Assembly (NCBI GenBank): GCA_017964485.1
Contig: JAGCRW010000034.1
Coordinates: 1 to 54,052 of the forward strand
DNA: 54,052 bases
Reading direction: 5' to 3'
From: Muribaculaceae bacterium
GTDB taxonomy: Bacteria; Bacteroidota; Bacteroidia; Bacteroidales; Muribaculaceae
This document shows, piece by piece, positions 24,715-33,724 of this stretch (position 1 is its first letter; each line of letters opens with the position of its first letter). Position numbers and translations under genes: made by a program. A model generated the notes under the pieces. It searched no databases. It worked only from the letters and a program-made list of their open reading frames with translations, and was not told the DNA's origin.

Positions 24715-25602
24715 CTATTTCAGAACTTTCTCGCTTGAGCGAGTGCCGTCGTTGTATGTGGTGACCTTGATGTTAACACCTTGTTGCAGCTCGGTATTCT
24801 CAACGCCTGCGAGGTTATAGTAGCGAACTCCAGCAACTTGCTTGTCCATATTAACAGTGCTGACGGCATCAGGAGTTTTCAATTGCTGAGCTTCATCGTA
24901 TTTACAACCTTGATACACAAGTTCACCATTTTCATAGACAGCCGATAGCCCTGACATTGGATTTACACTAGTCAGATAAGTTCTATAAGGAACGAGCAAA
25001 TCGCCAAATCCACAGTCAACACCAATGCCTTCAATTGTCTTAAAACTGTGCTCTGGATTTTCAGGAGCTTCACTATCTATTATCTGATACCCCTTCCTAA
25101 GGTTTTGTCCTATTTCCACCTCAAATTCTTGGTATGTGTCTGCCATACTATACTCTGAAATAGGATAGTTGATCTCTGCAAATTGGATGTAATTAGACTC
25201 GTTGGGTAAGAACATTGGGTTGTTGAAGTCGTATAGGACATCGGGTATATTCCACCAAAAGATTTCATTGATATCATAACTCTGATTATCATTAGGAATT
25301 GCAGTAACAACCTTACCTTGTTCTCTCACATAAGCAGCAAGATAAGGTTCTTTGGCATTGCCTTCTTTGTCATAGTAGGTTCGATACATTTTATAATACA
25401 ATTCTCCGTTAACAATAGTCCAACCATTAAACTCAAGAGTGTAAAGTTGCACCTTCTCATAGCCAGGCTCTGGCCAAGCATGGTAGTAGCCTACATATTC
25501 CCAAACAACCCCTTCACGAACGAGGGGCACGTACTCATTCTCAACTGCGCTGGCGCTGGTTATCATCAGCAGCCCCAGCAATAATAATATAATCTTTTTC
25601 AT
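24715..25602 (-). CDS. Secreted paralogue of the VPLVREGV domain, with C-terminal tail motif
   Basis: 295 residues. Signal peptide MKKIILLLLGLLMITSASA, then a single domain (about 25-235) that is clearly paralogous to the middle part of the 651-residue neighbour and the N-terminal part of the broken gene at 43346: EYVPLVREGVVWEYVGY, LYTLEFNGWTIVNGELYYKMYRT, KTIEGIGVDCGFGDLLVPYRTY, SAVYENGELVYQGCKYDEAQQLK. I do not recognise the fold; it is beta-rich. Instead of a dockerin it ends in a tail with RYYNLAGVENTELQQGVNI and NDGTRSSEKVLK, a C-terminal motif common on Prevotella-type secreted proteins. Expressed behind the 290-nt leader RNA, and possibly also from promoter module copy 2 further upstream. 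Confidence 0.83.
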   Translation of the reverse strand: MKKIILLLLGLLMITSASAVENEYVPLVREGVVWEYVGYYHAWPEPGYEKVQLYTLEFNGWTIVNGELYYKMYRTYYDKEGNAKEPYLAAYVREQGKVVTAIPNDNQSYDINEIFWWNIPDVLYDFNNPMFLPNESNYIQFAEINYPISEYSMADTYQEFEVEIGQNLRKGYQIIDSEAPENPEHSFKTIEGIGVDCGFGDLLVPYRTYLTSVNPMSGLSAVYENGELVYQGCKYDEAQQLKTPDAVSTVNMDKQVAGVRYYNLAGVENTELQQGVNIKVTTYNDGTRSSEKVLK

Positions 25603-25892
25603 ATCTTTATTGTTTTGAAGTTAATAATTTACTTGATATGTAAAAGAAAACGTGAGGTCGTTACCTGCTTTCAACTTAGAGGCATCGCCAAACGCCCAAC
25701 ATAGTAAAAACAGTCTACCTCACGCTTTGCCATTATATCATTCACCTGATTGGTGGATATGGCAAACGAAGGCGTTTTTGACTGTTTCATCCGACTATGT
25801 TTAAAAAAATGGCGAATTTCTAAGTTTGGTGAAACACAAACGCATTCTTTATGTCAAAAAAGCACTGTGTATAGCCTCTGCTATGTGCTTCA
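25603..25892 (-). ncRNA. Structured 5' leader RNA, copy A
   Basis: Minus-strand leader from the predicted start near 25892 to the ATG at 25602. No ORF of note is inside. Helices seen by eye (plus coordinates): P1 outer 25860-25865/25885-25890 and inner 25871-25875/25880-25884 with loop AGAG in the RNA; b 25819-25826/25673-25680; c 25794-25801/25698-25705; d 25780-25786/25709-25715; f 25756-25763/25729-25739. Two further pairings cross these: AACGCC with GGGCGTT, and CGTGAGGT with ACCTCACG. Copy B has the same helices with different bases. Type and ligand unknown. Confidence 0.8.
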
Positions 25893-25898
25893 ATGTTG

Positions 25899-25929
25899 CA
25901 AATTTAGATTGTTTTTTATTTAAAAGCAA
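25899..25929 (-). promoter_or_regulatory. Promoter of leader RNA copy A
   Basis: TTG at 25927-25929, a 20-nt spacer and TAAATTTG at 25899-25906 on the minus strand. Transcription would start just before the first hairpin. The same TAAATTTGCAAC string precedes copy B. Confidence 0.82.
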
Positions 25930-26016
25930 GAAAAACATAAAAATATTATTTTTAATTTAGCTCAATAGAATTGTATCAATTCTGTTAGAAATAATCTGAA
26001 TTGAACTTTCTGGTTG

Positions 26017-26099
26017 CAAAGTTACAATCAACAAAACTAATTTGCAAGAAAATTGCCCGTATCTTTACTTTTTGTAACTAACTGGTAATCATAAAGATA
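26017..26099 (-). promoter_or_regulatory. Shared promoter/operator module, copy 2
   Basis: TATCTTTA (26092-26099), 24 nt, TAAAGATA (26060-26067), 12 nt, TTG (26045-26047), 20 nt, TAACTTTG (26017-26024), all on the minus strand. It lies about 110 nt upstream of the leader RNA promoter, so the 295-residue gene may have two start sites. Gap 25603-26196 otherwise contains only the leader RNA and homology to copy 1 upstream of this module. Confidence 0.82.
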
Positions 26100-26196
26100 T
26101 AGCAGTTCAAAATGTACCTTTTAGGTTTTTGGTTGTTTTTGTCTTCAAAAGTTGTGCTAAATAGCCAGTTTAAGCATAGTTTCTCTTTGGAGCGGG

Positions 26197-28032
26197 TTAT
26201 TCTCCGAGCAGTATGTTGTAGACGATGGTTATGTCGGCTGCGGTGATAATGCCGTCGCCGTCTTGGTCTTCATTGACGATATCATTAGAGTCGCCATTGA
26301 GCAGGTAGTTGTAGAGGCAAGTCACGTCGGAACTGGTCACTACTCCGTCACCGTCCACATCGCCTTCCTTTATAATATTTGCAATTGTTGGCGTGCTGTC
26401 GTCACTTGTGACGGGTATATAGCAACAATGAGGTTCAATGGGAGTGTCGGTGGGTGCTAGAACAAACTTATTGTCGAAAAGAACATAACCGTCATTTACC
26501 ACTTGAGGCTCAACGTTTCCCACCAGGATACTGCTTACAGTCGTTGTTTCACCTTCGTAGGGAGTGGCGGCAATTTCGTCAAAATTGTTAGTTCCCTGCA
26601 GTAGCACTCCCACATTGGCTGGAATGTATTGCACAGGAGAGACCACTACACCATTATCATTGAATTTAATTGCAACATAAGCATTGACTCCTTGAGGTAA
26701 AGCGAGATCGGTGTCGCTGTAGTATGTCACCCAATTGATGGTGTCGGCAGGAATATCCCATTGTGATGCCAAGAAATCTCGTTTGTTGGTTAACATTCTC
26801 ATGTATTTGTTTCGGTAATACCAAAGCTGTGTAGCCGATTTGTCGCCCCATCGCAGATAATCGGCCGCCAGAGCCGCCTCAGTCAATTCACCATAAGCAT
26901 CTACTTCGGCCTGCATGGTTGGGTACACCTCGTCGCGATATTTCTTCCACCATTTCTTTATGGCAATCTGGAAGCGGGGGAACTTGGCAATTTCTTCAAT
27001 CCAATGATTGTAAGCAAAATCAGGCTCATCTTTATAGATGAAATTAGTTGTATTAACATCTTGGTTCCTGTTTCCCAGGGTAGAACCAGCGTCCCATATT
27101 GGCCCCCAAATCAACTTGGTGTTCTCTCCTCGGTCTTTATAGAACCATGAACTTCCACTAAAAGCCTCCAGATGGTCAAGCGCTTCTTCTAACATATAAA
27201 ATCTTGCCAATGCGTCAATGTCGATATATTCTTCCCATTCTCTACTAGCCTTGTCGTCGGTATTGACCGAAACATTGACATTGTTGATAAATTCAGTCAA
27301 ATAACTTAACTGAGCCTCTGAGAGCTCTTCAGGGCTGTGATAAGTCACTTTCATGTACTTATCGGGCTTTTTTGGGTCAATAAACCTTATTTGGTTCTCT
27401 TCAATGTAATTGTCAATCTCAAGAAGCCAGCCACCAGTGATTAGAGTGGAGTCGGTTTCTCCATCTTCTTGCTCTGAGATATTAACACGTTTTTTGTCAA
27501 TTCTTATTTGCTCGGTGAGGAAGTACATGCCAATGTAGTCGCCATTGAGAACCACCTCACATGGCACACACCGTGTGGTATAGGGCATCTCCATTTTCTC
27601 GCTAATCTTAAAAGCAAGATAATTCCTGCCATGTGCCAGCCAATCACTATAGGCGGCCAATAAGATCCAATGCTTGCTTTTGGGCATTCCAAGCAGGCTG
27701 GCTTTAGAGTCGAGTTTTAATCTATAAGGTTTTTTTGGATATCTCCATGTGGCATTACCACGCCCCTTTATCAACAGTGGAAGGGGCTCTTCGACTGTTC
27801 CAACCGACTCATAATCACCACATCCATTGGCATCAAGATAGTAACTGCCCTCAATGTAGTTTTCTTTATCCACAATAGGCGCTTCATCTACTGTGTTGAT
27901 ATACAACACTGGTAGCGTATTGGAAAGGTACTCAGCAGGATCATGCTTGGCTGTATCGACTTCTTCGTCAGCATACATCAGATTCCAAGAACATAATAAC
28001 AAACAAGGGAAAAGGATTCTAAGAAAATTCAT
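26197..28032 (-). CDS. CotH-kinase family protein with dockerin, distinct subfamily
   Basis: 611 residues. The signal peptide ends near LMYADE. The CotH core is more canonical in its N-terminal landmarks than in the pair at 16245: LLIKGRGNATWRYPKKPYRLKLD, LLGMPKSKHWILLAAYSDW, NGDYIGMYFLTEQIRIDKKRVNI (about 160-182) and IWGPIWDAGSTLGN (about 309-322). In that last motif only the first Asp of WDxD is kept, so kinase activity is doubtful. A beta-rich region (about 420-550) precedes the dockerin pair (GDVDGDGVVTSSDVTCLY, EDQDGDGIITAADITIVY). The dockerin DNA is close to that of the broken gene at 43346. Expressed behind leader RNA copy B. Confidence 0.88.
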   Translation of the reverse strand: MNFLRILFPCLLLCSWNLMYADEEVDTAKHDPAEYLSNTLPVLYINTVDEAPIVDKENYIEGSYYLDANGCGDYESVGTVEEPLPLLIKGRGNATWRYPKKPYRLKLDSKASLLGMPKSKHWILLAAYSDWLAHGRNYLAFKISEKMEMPYTTRCVPCEVVLNGDYIGMYFLTEQIRIDKKRVNISEQEDGETDSTLITGGWLLEIDNYIEENQIRFIDPKKPDKYMKVTYHSPEELSEAQLSYLTEFINNVNVSVNTDDKASREWEEYIDIDALARFYMLEEALDHLEAFSGSSWFYKDRGENTKLIWGPIWDAGSTLGNRNQDVNTTNFIYKDEPDFAYNHWIEEIAKFPRFQIAIKKWWKKYRDEVYPTMQAEVDAYGELTEAALAADYLRWGDKSATQLWYYRNKYMRMLTNKRDFLASQWDIPADTINWVTYYSDTDLALPQGVNAYVAIKFNDNGVVVSPVQYIPANVGVLLQGTNNFDEIAATPYEGETTTVSSILVGNVEPQVVNDGYVLFDNKFVLAPTDTPIEPHCCYIPVTSDDSTPTIANIIKEGDVDGDGVVTSSDVTCLYNYLLNGDSNDIVNEDQDGDGIITAADITIVYNILLGE

Positions 28033-28335
28033 GATTATACTATTTAAGTGAAGATTAATGTTTTTCAGTAAATGGTATACAAAGAAAGCGTGGAAACTGG
28101 TCTTGTTTACTTATAGGAGGCATCGCCAAACGCCCAACTCGAAATAAACAGTCCACCCCACGCTGAGCCTATATATCTAACCTCATTCACGAGGTGGATA
28201 TAGGCAAGCGAAGGCGTTCTTCGACTGCTTTTCCTTCGAGTTTAAAATTTTGGCGAATTTCCTATAAAGGATAAGCAAGAAAACGCATTCTTATGTCATC
28301 AAACACTTAATCGCAACCTCTGTTGCGTGTTTGAA
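28033..28335 (-). ncRNA. Structured 5' leader RNA, copy B
   Basis: Minus-strand leader of the 611-residue CotH gene. Helices matching copy A (plus coordinates): P1 outer 28299-28306/28327-28334, inner 28313-28317/28322-28326 with loop AGAG; b 28260-28267/28111-28118; c 28235-28242/28136-28143; d 28223-28230/28147-28153; f 28197-28205/28167-28177. Bases differ from copy A in helices P1, b, c and f yet pairing is kept. Unpaired blocks such as AAATTCGCCA and GGGCGTTTGGCGATGCC are nearly unchanged. Confidence 0.8.
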
Positions 28336-28341
28336 TTGTTG

Positions 28342-28374
28342 CAAATTTACAACAATTTTTTTATATCAAGCAAA
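28342..28374 (-). promoter_or_regulatory. Promoter of leader RNA copy B
   Basis: TTTG at 28371-28374, a 21-nt spacer and TAAATTTG at 28342-28349 on the minus strand, immediately before the first hairpin of the leader. In the 1005-nt gap 28033-29037, the stretch 28375-28738 is AT-rich and I see nothing in it beyond scattered ATGGGTAA-type words. Confidence 0.8.
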
Positions 28375-28738
28375 GAATTAGTATCTATTTTAAGTGTTTC
28401 AAAAAAAATGTGCTAATTCAAACGATATAACAAAATGAAACTCATGGCTTTATGGAGATGCTAAGTTTTCTCATTCTAATGACTTGTTTTTATCCTTTTA
28501 CCACAGCTATTGGGAGGGCAACAATTTATTTTGTTTTGTTTGTCAGGGTTTGTTGATTTGGTTTGATTTTTTTCAAAGTGCTTTGCACTGCTGAATGTGT
28601 GATGGGTAATGAGTAATGCTGGATGGGTAAAGTGTAATTAAAAATGTGTTGCGGTGTTATAGTTTATAAATTTATCTTAAATTAATTTAAAGTTTTGGCT
28701 TATTGAGGTTGTTTGTGCTGTGTTAGAGGGTGGTAGTG

Positions 28739-28769
28739 TTGCTAATATTACTGATATTTACTACCTTTG
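28739..28769 (+). promoter_or_regulatory. Promoter of the rimP-nusA-infB operon
   Basis: TTG at 28739-28741, a 20-nt spacer and TACCTTTG at 28762-28769. The predicted start near 28776 gives a leader of about 260 nt, containing a small hairpin (CCGCA/TGCGG) and then a micro-repeat tract before rimP. Confidence 0.82.
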
Positions 28770-28836
28770 CACCGCAATTCCGTGCGGAGGGGGCTCTGAA
28801 GCTTCCTCTATTTTGTTATAAAATGGGAAATTTTTT

Positions 28837-28976
28837 AATGCTCAATGCATAATGCTCAATGCACAATTCATAATGCACAATGCACAATTCATAATGCTTA
28901 ATGCTCAATGCTCAATGAATAATGCTCAATGCTCAATGCACCATGCATAATTGGGATTCATAATGCATAATGAACA
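28837..28976. repeat. AATGCTC/AATGCAC micro-repeat tract in the rimP leader
   Basis: About 140 bp built from short words AATGCTC, AATGCAC, AATTCAT and AATGCAT in irregular order. It lies between the operon promoter and rimP, so it should be transcribed. It has the same word family as 19703-19790. Confidence 0.78.
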
Positions 28977-29037
28977 AATGGGATTGCGCTTTTTTCAGTG
29001 ATTCATCGCATAATTAGGTAATAAAGGTAATAAAAGA

Positions 29038-29502
29038 ATGATAGACAAGAAAGAACTCACATCGGTTATTAATAAGGCTCTTGAGGAGACTAAGATGTTT
29101 CTCGTGGACCTTAAGGTGAGCAGCGACAATGTGATTGACGTGCAGCTCGACAGCATGGAGAGCATCACCATCGACGACTGCATCGCCGTGAACGATGCCG
29201 TGCACGCGGCTTTTGACCAAGACGTGGAAGACTATGAACTCACCGTGGGCTCCTACAGCCTCACCGAGCCCTTCAAGGTGCTGAAGCAGTACCAGAAGAA
29301 CCTGGGCGGCGAGGTGGAAGTGCTCACTGCCGACGGCAAGAAGCTCAAGGGCACCTTGAGCGAGGTAACCGATGAGAGTTTCACTGTCACCGTTGCCACC
29401 AAGACAAAAATCGAGGGCAAGAAGCGTCCCGAGATGGTTGAGGTGCCTCACACCTTTAAGTATGACGAAATAAAATACACTAAAAATATATTACAGTTTT
29501 AA
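29038..29502 (+). CDS. rimP: Ribosome maturation factor RimP
   Basis: 154 residues, needed for 30S subunit maturation. The N-terminal domain includes FLVDLKVSSDNVIDVQLDSMESITIDDCIAVNDAV, a close match to the RimP pattern of a strand followed by IDDC. The segment VGSYSLTEPFKVLKQYQKNLG corresponds to the conserved region SPGLDRPL in proteobacterial members, as usual in Bacteroidetes. The C-terminal SH3-like domain carries GKKLKGTLSEVTDESFTV. It is first in the rimP-nusA-infB operon, and its stop lies 6 nt before nusA. Confidence 0.95.
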   Translation: MIDKKELTSVINKALEETKMFLVDLKVSSDNVIDVQLDSMESITIDDCIAVNDAVHAAFDQDVEDYELTVGSYSLTEPFKVLKQYQKNLGGEVEVLTADGKKLKGTLSEVTDESFTVTVATKTKIEGKKRPEMVEVPHTFKYDEIKYTKNILQF

Positions 29503-29508
29503 AGAATT

Positions 29509-30771
29509 ATGGCTAAGAAAGTAGAAACGGTCGATATGGCCGACCAGTTTTCGGAGTTTAAAGAGTTGAAAAACATCGACAAGACCACTATGATAAGTGT
29601 CTTGGAGGAGTCGTTCCGCAGCGTGATTGCCAAGATGTTTGGCAGTGACGAGAATTTCGACGTTATCATGAACCCCGACAAGGGCGACTGCGAGATTTAC
29701 CAGAACCTCGAGGTTGTTCCCGATGGAGAAGTGGAGAATCCCAACCAGCAGATTGGCCTGACCGATGCCCGCAACGATGAGGAGAGTCCCGACCCCGATT
29801 GCGAGATTGGCGAGGAGCACACCCGCAAGATTGATTTCGCAAAGTTTGGACGCCGCGCCATCCTGAACCTGCGTCAGACACTTGCCAGCAAAATCCTTGA
29901 CTTGCAGAAAGACGCTATCTACAACAAGTTCAAAGACTTGGAAGGCGACTTGGTGAGCGGTGAGGTTTATCAGACCTGGAAGCGTGAGGTGCTCTTGCTC
30001 GACGACGACAAGAACGAGCTCATCCTGCCTAAGGACCAGCAGATTCCTACCGACATCTACCACAAGGGCGACACTGTGCGTGCCGTCATCCACAAGGTTG
30101 ACAACCAGAACAATAATCCCAAGATTATCGTTTCACGCACTAGTGACCTCTTCTTGCGCCGCCTCTTTGAGCTTGAGGTTCCCGAGATTCACGACGGTCT
30201 TATCGTGATTCGCGCCGTGGCCCGCAAGCCAGGTGAGCGTGCCAAGATTGCCGTTGAGAGCTATGATGACCGCATCGACCCAGTGGGCGCATGCGTAGGC
30301 GTTAAGGGTTCTCGCATTCATGGTATCGTGCGTGAGTTGCGCAACGAGAACATCGACGTTATCAACTACACTCCCGATCCCGTGATTTTCATCCAGCGCG
30401 CTCTTAGCCCCGCCAAGATTACTACCATCCGCATTGACGAGGAGACCAAGCATGCCGAGGTGTTCCTGCGTCCCGAGGAGGTGTCGCTCGCCATTGGCCG
30501 CGGCGGCTTGAACATTAAGCTTGCCTCGATGCTCTCGGGCTACACCATCGACGTTTACCGTGACCTCGACAATGAAGAGGATGACGTATATCTCGATGGC
30601 TTCAACGATGAGATCGACCAGTGGGTTATCGACGCCTTGAAGGCGATAGGCTGCGCCACCGCCAAGGCCGTTCTCAACACTCCACGTCAGGAACTTATCG
30701 ACAGGGCCGACCTTGAGGAAGACACCGTTGATGAGGTGCTTGAGATTCTGAGGGCTGAGTTTGAGGATTAA
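29509..30771 (+). CDS. nusA: Transcription termination/antitermination factor NusA
   Basis: 420 residues, binds RNA polymerase and nascent RNA and controls pausing, termination and antitermination. Domain order: N-terminal polymerase-binding domain (about 1-135, with DFAKFGRRAILNLRQTLASKI), S1 domain (about 145-215, LVSGEVYQTWKREVLLLDDD), KH1 with GACVGVKGSRIHGIVREL (about 262-280), and KH2 with LAIGRGGLNIKLASMLSGY (about 328-346). An acidic C-terminus with a single helix-hairpin-like segment (IGCATAKAVLNTPRQEL) follows. Long AR repeats of enterobacterial NusA are absent, as expected outside Gammaproteobacteria. Confidence 0.97.
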   Translation: MAKKVETVDMADQFSEFKELKNIDKTTMISVLEESFRSVIAKMFGSDENFDVIMNPDKGDCEIYQNLEVVPDGEVENPNQQIGLTDARNDEESPDPDCEIGEEHTRKIDFAKFGRRAILNLRQTLASKILDLQKDAIYNKFKDLEGDLVSGEVYQTWKREVLLLDDDKNELILPKDQQIPTDIYHKGDTVRAVIHKVDNQNNNPKIIVSRTSDLFLRRLFELEVPEIHDGLIVIRAVARKPGERAKIAVESYDDRIDPVGACVGVKGSRIHGIVRELRNENIDVINYTPDPVIFIQRALSPAKITTIRIDEETKHAEVFLRPEEVSLAIGRGGLNIKLASMLSGYTIDVYRDLDNEEDDVYLDGFNDEIDQWVIDALKAIGCATAKAVLNTPRQELIDRADLEEDTVDEVLEILRAEFED

Positions 30772-30880
30772 GTTCACGGTCGTAAAGTGACCATCCTCTA
30801 AACACAAAACTCTAAACACAAAACTGCGCGTAGCGCTATAAAAAATTACACAAACTCTTATAACTCGTTATCCAATATCT

Positions 30881-33634
30881 ATGCGTGTAAAATTAAGTAA
30901 GATTATCAAAGATTTGAACGTTGGGTTGCAGACCGTGCAAGACTTCTTCGAAAAGAAGAAGATTGATATTGAGGTCACCCCCAACACCAAGATTGATGAA
31001 GACGTGCTCGACATCCTCATCAAGGAATTCAAGCCCGACATGGAGCAGAAGCTCAAGTCGGAGTACCTGACTAATGCCCGCTTGAAAGAGAAGGCAAAAC
31101 CCGCCGAGGAGACCGAGGCGCCCAAGCAGTCCGAGGAAATCAAGACCGAAACACAGGTCCTCAAGCCTAAAGTGATTGGGAAAATCAATCTTGACGAGGC
31201 AGGTAAGCCAGCAGCTAAAAAAGAGGCTAAGAAGGAGAAGGCCAAGAAAGAAGAGACTGCCAAACCTAAGGAAGAGGCAAAAGCTAAGGCTCCAAAGGCT
31301 GAGAAGCCCGTTGCTGAGGAGAAGCCCGCAGTAGAAGAAACAACTGTTGTTGAAGCCCCTGCCGCCGAAACCGCTCCTGAGGCTCCACAACAAGAAGAGC
31401 TCAAAGAGGAGATCTTCACCACTCACGTTCCCGAGTTGAAGACCAACATCAATGTGGTGGGCAAGATTGACCTTTCGGCCATCAACCAATCGACTCGCCC
31501 CAAGAAGAAGACCAAGGAGGAGCGCAAGCAAGAGCGCATCGCCAAGGAGAAGGCTCGTATGGGCGAGGACGGCGTGAAGAAAAAACGCCGCCGCATAGGC
31601 AAAGAGAAAGTAGATATCGAGAAAGCGGCACAGCAAATCAACAACGCTAGCAAGACGGCTAAGAGTAAGGATAACGAGAGCCAGTCGAGCAAGAAGAAAG
31701 ATAAGAAGGCAAAACGCCCATTGCGTCCGCAAATCAACGAGGAAGATGTTCAGCGTCAGGTGAAAGAGACGTTGGCACGCCTCACCACCAAGAAGCAGAA
31801 CATGGGTGCCAAGTGGCGCCGTGAGAAACGCGAGGCAGTGCGCGAGGAGGAGAGCAAGGAGGCAGCATTGCAAGCCGCCGAGAAGAAGATTCTCAAGCTC
31901 ACCGAGTTTGTGACTGCCAACGACCTTGCCATGATGATGAACGTGCCTATCAACAAGGTGATTGGCACCTGCATGAGTCTGGGTGTGATGGTATCTATCA
32001 ACCAGCGTCTCGACGCCGAGACCATCAACATTGTGGCCGAGGAGTTTGGTTTCAAGACTGAATATGAGAGCGCCGACGTGGTAGAGGCTATCCACGAGGA
32101 GGAAGACAATCCCGAAGATCTCCAGCAGCGTCCACCAGTGGTTACCGTGATGGGTCACGTGGACCATGGTAAGACCTCGTTGCTCGACTACATCCGCAAG
32201 AGTAACGTGATAGCCGGCGAGGCGGGTGGTATCACTCAGCACATTGGTGCCTACAACGTGAAGCTGCCCAACGGCCGCCGCATTACCTTCCTCGATACCC
32301 CTGGTCATGAGGCGTTTACCGCCATGCGTGCCCGTGGTGCCAAGGTCACCGATATCGTTATCGTGATTGTTGCTGCCGACGACAATGTGATGCCTCAAAC
32401 CAAGGAGGCCCTCAACCATGCCTCGGCAGCTGGTGTGCCCATCGTTTTCGCTATCAATAAGATAGATAAGGATGGTGCCAACCCCGAGAAGATTAAGGAA
32501 GAGCTTGCCAACCTCAACTACCTCGTGGAGGAATGGGGCGGCAAGTACCAAAGCCAGGATATCTCGGCCAAGAAGGGTATTGGCGTGGAGGAACTCATGG
32601 AGAAAGTGCTCCTCGAGGCCGATATGCTTGAGCTCAAAGCTAACCCCAACCGCAAGGCAACAGGCTCTATCATTGAGTCTTCGCTTGACAAGGGTCGTGG
32701 ATACATCGCCACCGTGCTCGTTGATAACGGCACATTGCGTGTGGGCGACATCATGCTTGCAGGAACTCACTATGGTAAGGTGAAGGCTATGTTCAACGAG
32801 CGTAACCAGCGCATACAAGAGGCTAAACCTTCATCACCAGCCCTGATTTTGGGTTTGAACGGTGCTCCTACCGCTGGCGACAAGTTCAACATCATGGACA
32901 CCGACCAGGAGGCCCGCCAGATTGCCAACCGCCGCGAGCAGTTGCAGCGTGAGCAGATGCAGCGCACTCAGCACCGCCGCACCCTCGAGGACATTGGCCG
33001 CTTGCGCGCTTTGGGTGAGTTCCACGAGTTAAACATCATCGTCAAGGGTGATGTGGACGGCTCAATCGAGGCGTTGAGCGACTCGCTCATCAAGCTATCG
33101 ACTCCTGAGGTTCAGGTCAACGTCATCCACAAGGCTGTGGGTGCCATCAGCGAGAGCGACGTTACCCTAGCAGCAGCCAGCGATGCCTATATCATTGGCT
33201 TCCAGGTGCGTCCTTCGGTTGACGCTAAGCGTCTGGCAGCGCAAGAGGGTGTGGACATCCGCATCTACTCTATCATCTACGATGCCATTGAGGAGATTAA
33301 GAGCGCCATGGAAGGTATGCTCTCTCCCGACATCAAGGAGGAGGTTATTGGCAACGCCGAGATCAAGGAGGTTTACCACATCAGCAAGGTGGGAACTATC
33401 GCCGGCGCTATGGTCAAGGACGGCAAACTCAAGCGTGGCTGCAAGGTGCGCGTGATTCGCGACGGTATTGTGCGCCACACCGGCACTCTGGCTTCGCTCA
33501 AGCGCTTCAAGGACGACGCCAAGGAGGTTACCAGTGGCTATGAGTGCGGTTTCAGCATCCAGAGCTACAACGACCTCGTGGTGGGCGACATCGTAGAGGC
33601 ATTCGAGGAAATCGAGGTACAGAAGACGCTGTAA
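30881..33634 (+). CDS. infB: Translation initiation factor IF-2
   Basis: 917 residues; GTPase that brings initiator tRNA to the 30S subunit. A short IF2N-like start ([25 protein letters not shown]) leads into a Lys/Glu/Ala-rich linker (about 70-300), then a second IF2N ([20 protein letters not shown]). The G domain begins near 420: [12 protein letters not shown] (G1), [10 protein letters not shown] (G2), DTPGHEAF (G3), [10 protein letters not shown] (G4). C-terminal domains follow, with the initiator-tRNA-binding C2 barrel at the end. 109 nt separate it from nusA, a gap with two CTCTAAACACAAAA repeats. No YlxR-like gene or rbfA accompanies it. Confidence 0.97.
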   Translation: MRVKLSKIIKDLNVGLQTVQDFFEKKKIDIEVTPNTKIDEDVLDILIKEFKPDMEQKLKSEYLTNARLKEKAKPAEETEAPKQSEEIKTETQVLKPKVIGKINLDEAGKPAAKKEAKKEKAKKEETAKPKEEAKAKAPKAEKPVAEEKPAVEETTVVEAPAAETAPEAPQQEELKEEIFTTHVPELKTNINVVGKIDLSAINQSTRPKKKTKEERKQERIAKEKARMGEDGVKKKRRRIGKEKVDIEKAAQQINNASKTAKSKDNESQSSKKKDKKAKRPLRPQINEEDVQRQVKETLARLTTKKQNMGAKWRREKREAVREEESKEAALQAAEKKILKLTEFVTANDLAMMMNVPINKVIGTCMSLGVMVSINQRLDAETINIVAEEFGFKTEYESADVVEAIHEEEDNPEDLQQRPPVVTVMGHVDHGKTSLLDYIRKSNVIAGEAGGITQHIGAYNVKLPNGRRITFLDTPGHEAFTAMRARGAKVTDIVIVIVAADDNVMPQTKEALNHASAAGVPIVFAINKIDKDGANPEKIKEELANLNYLVEEWGGKYQSQDISAKKGIGVEELMEKVLLEADMLELKANPNRKATGSIIESSLDKGRGYIATVLVDNGTLRVGDIMLAGTHYGKVKAMFNERNQRIQEAKPSSPALILGLNGAPTAGDKFNIMDTDQEARQIANRREQLQREQMQRTQHRRTLEDIGRLRALGEFHELNIIVKGDVDGSIEALSDSLIKLSTPEVQVNVIHKAVGAISESDVTLAAASDAYIIGFQVRPSVDAKRLAAQEGVDIRIYSIIYDAIEEIKSAMEGMLSPDIKEEVIGNAEIKEVYHISKVGTIAGAMVKDGKLKRGCKVRVIRDGIVRHTGTLASLKRFKDDAKEVTSGYECGFSIQSYNDLVVGDIVEAFEEIEVQKTL

Positions 33635-33669
33635 AAACGCTTTTTGCTTCTTTGACTAAAAATCAAAAT

Positions 33670-33716
33670 GGGTCTAGAAATTCTAGAGATTCTAGAGGTT
33701 CTAGGCCCTTTCTTTT
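33670..33716 (+). terminator. Terminator after infB
   Basis: A hairpin built from repeated TCTAGA words, with GGG at 33670-33672 pairing with CCC at 33706-33708, followed by TTTCTTTT. It lies 36 nt past the infB stop and just before folK, so folK may depend on readthrough or its own start. Confidence 0.75.
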
Positions 33717-33724
33717 AAAAAACA

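Noticed and set aside
25859-25891. First hairpin of leader copy A as a simple terminator
   Set aside because: It is followed by six T in copy A, but the equivalent hairpin of copy B has no T run and the stem covaries between copies, so it is better read as the first helix of the leader RNA.
30893-32818. 641-codon minus-strand frame opposite infB
   Set aside because: It is the antisense of a certain gene (IF-2) whose codon bias leaves the opposite strand open. No start context or known motif.
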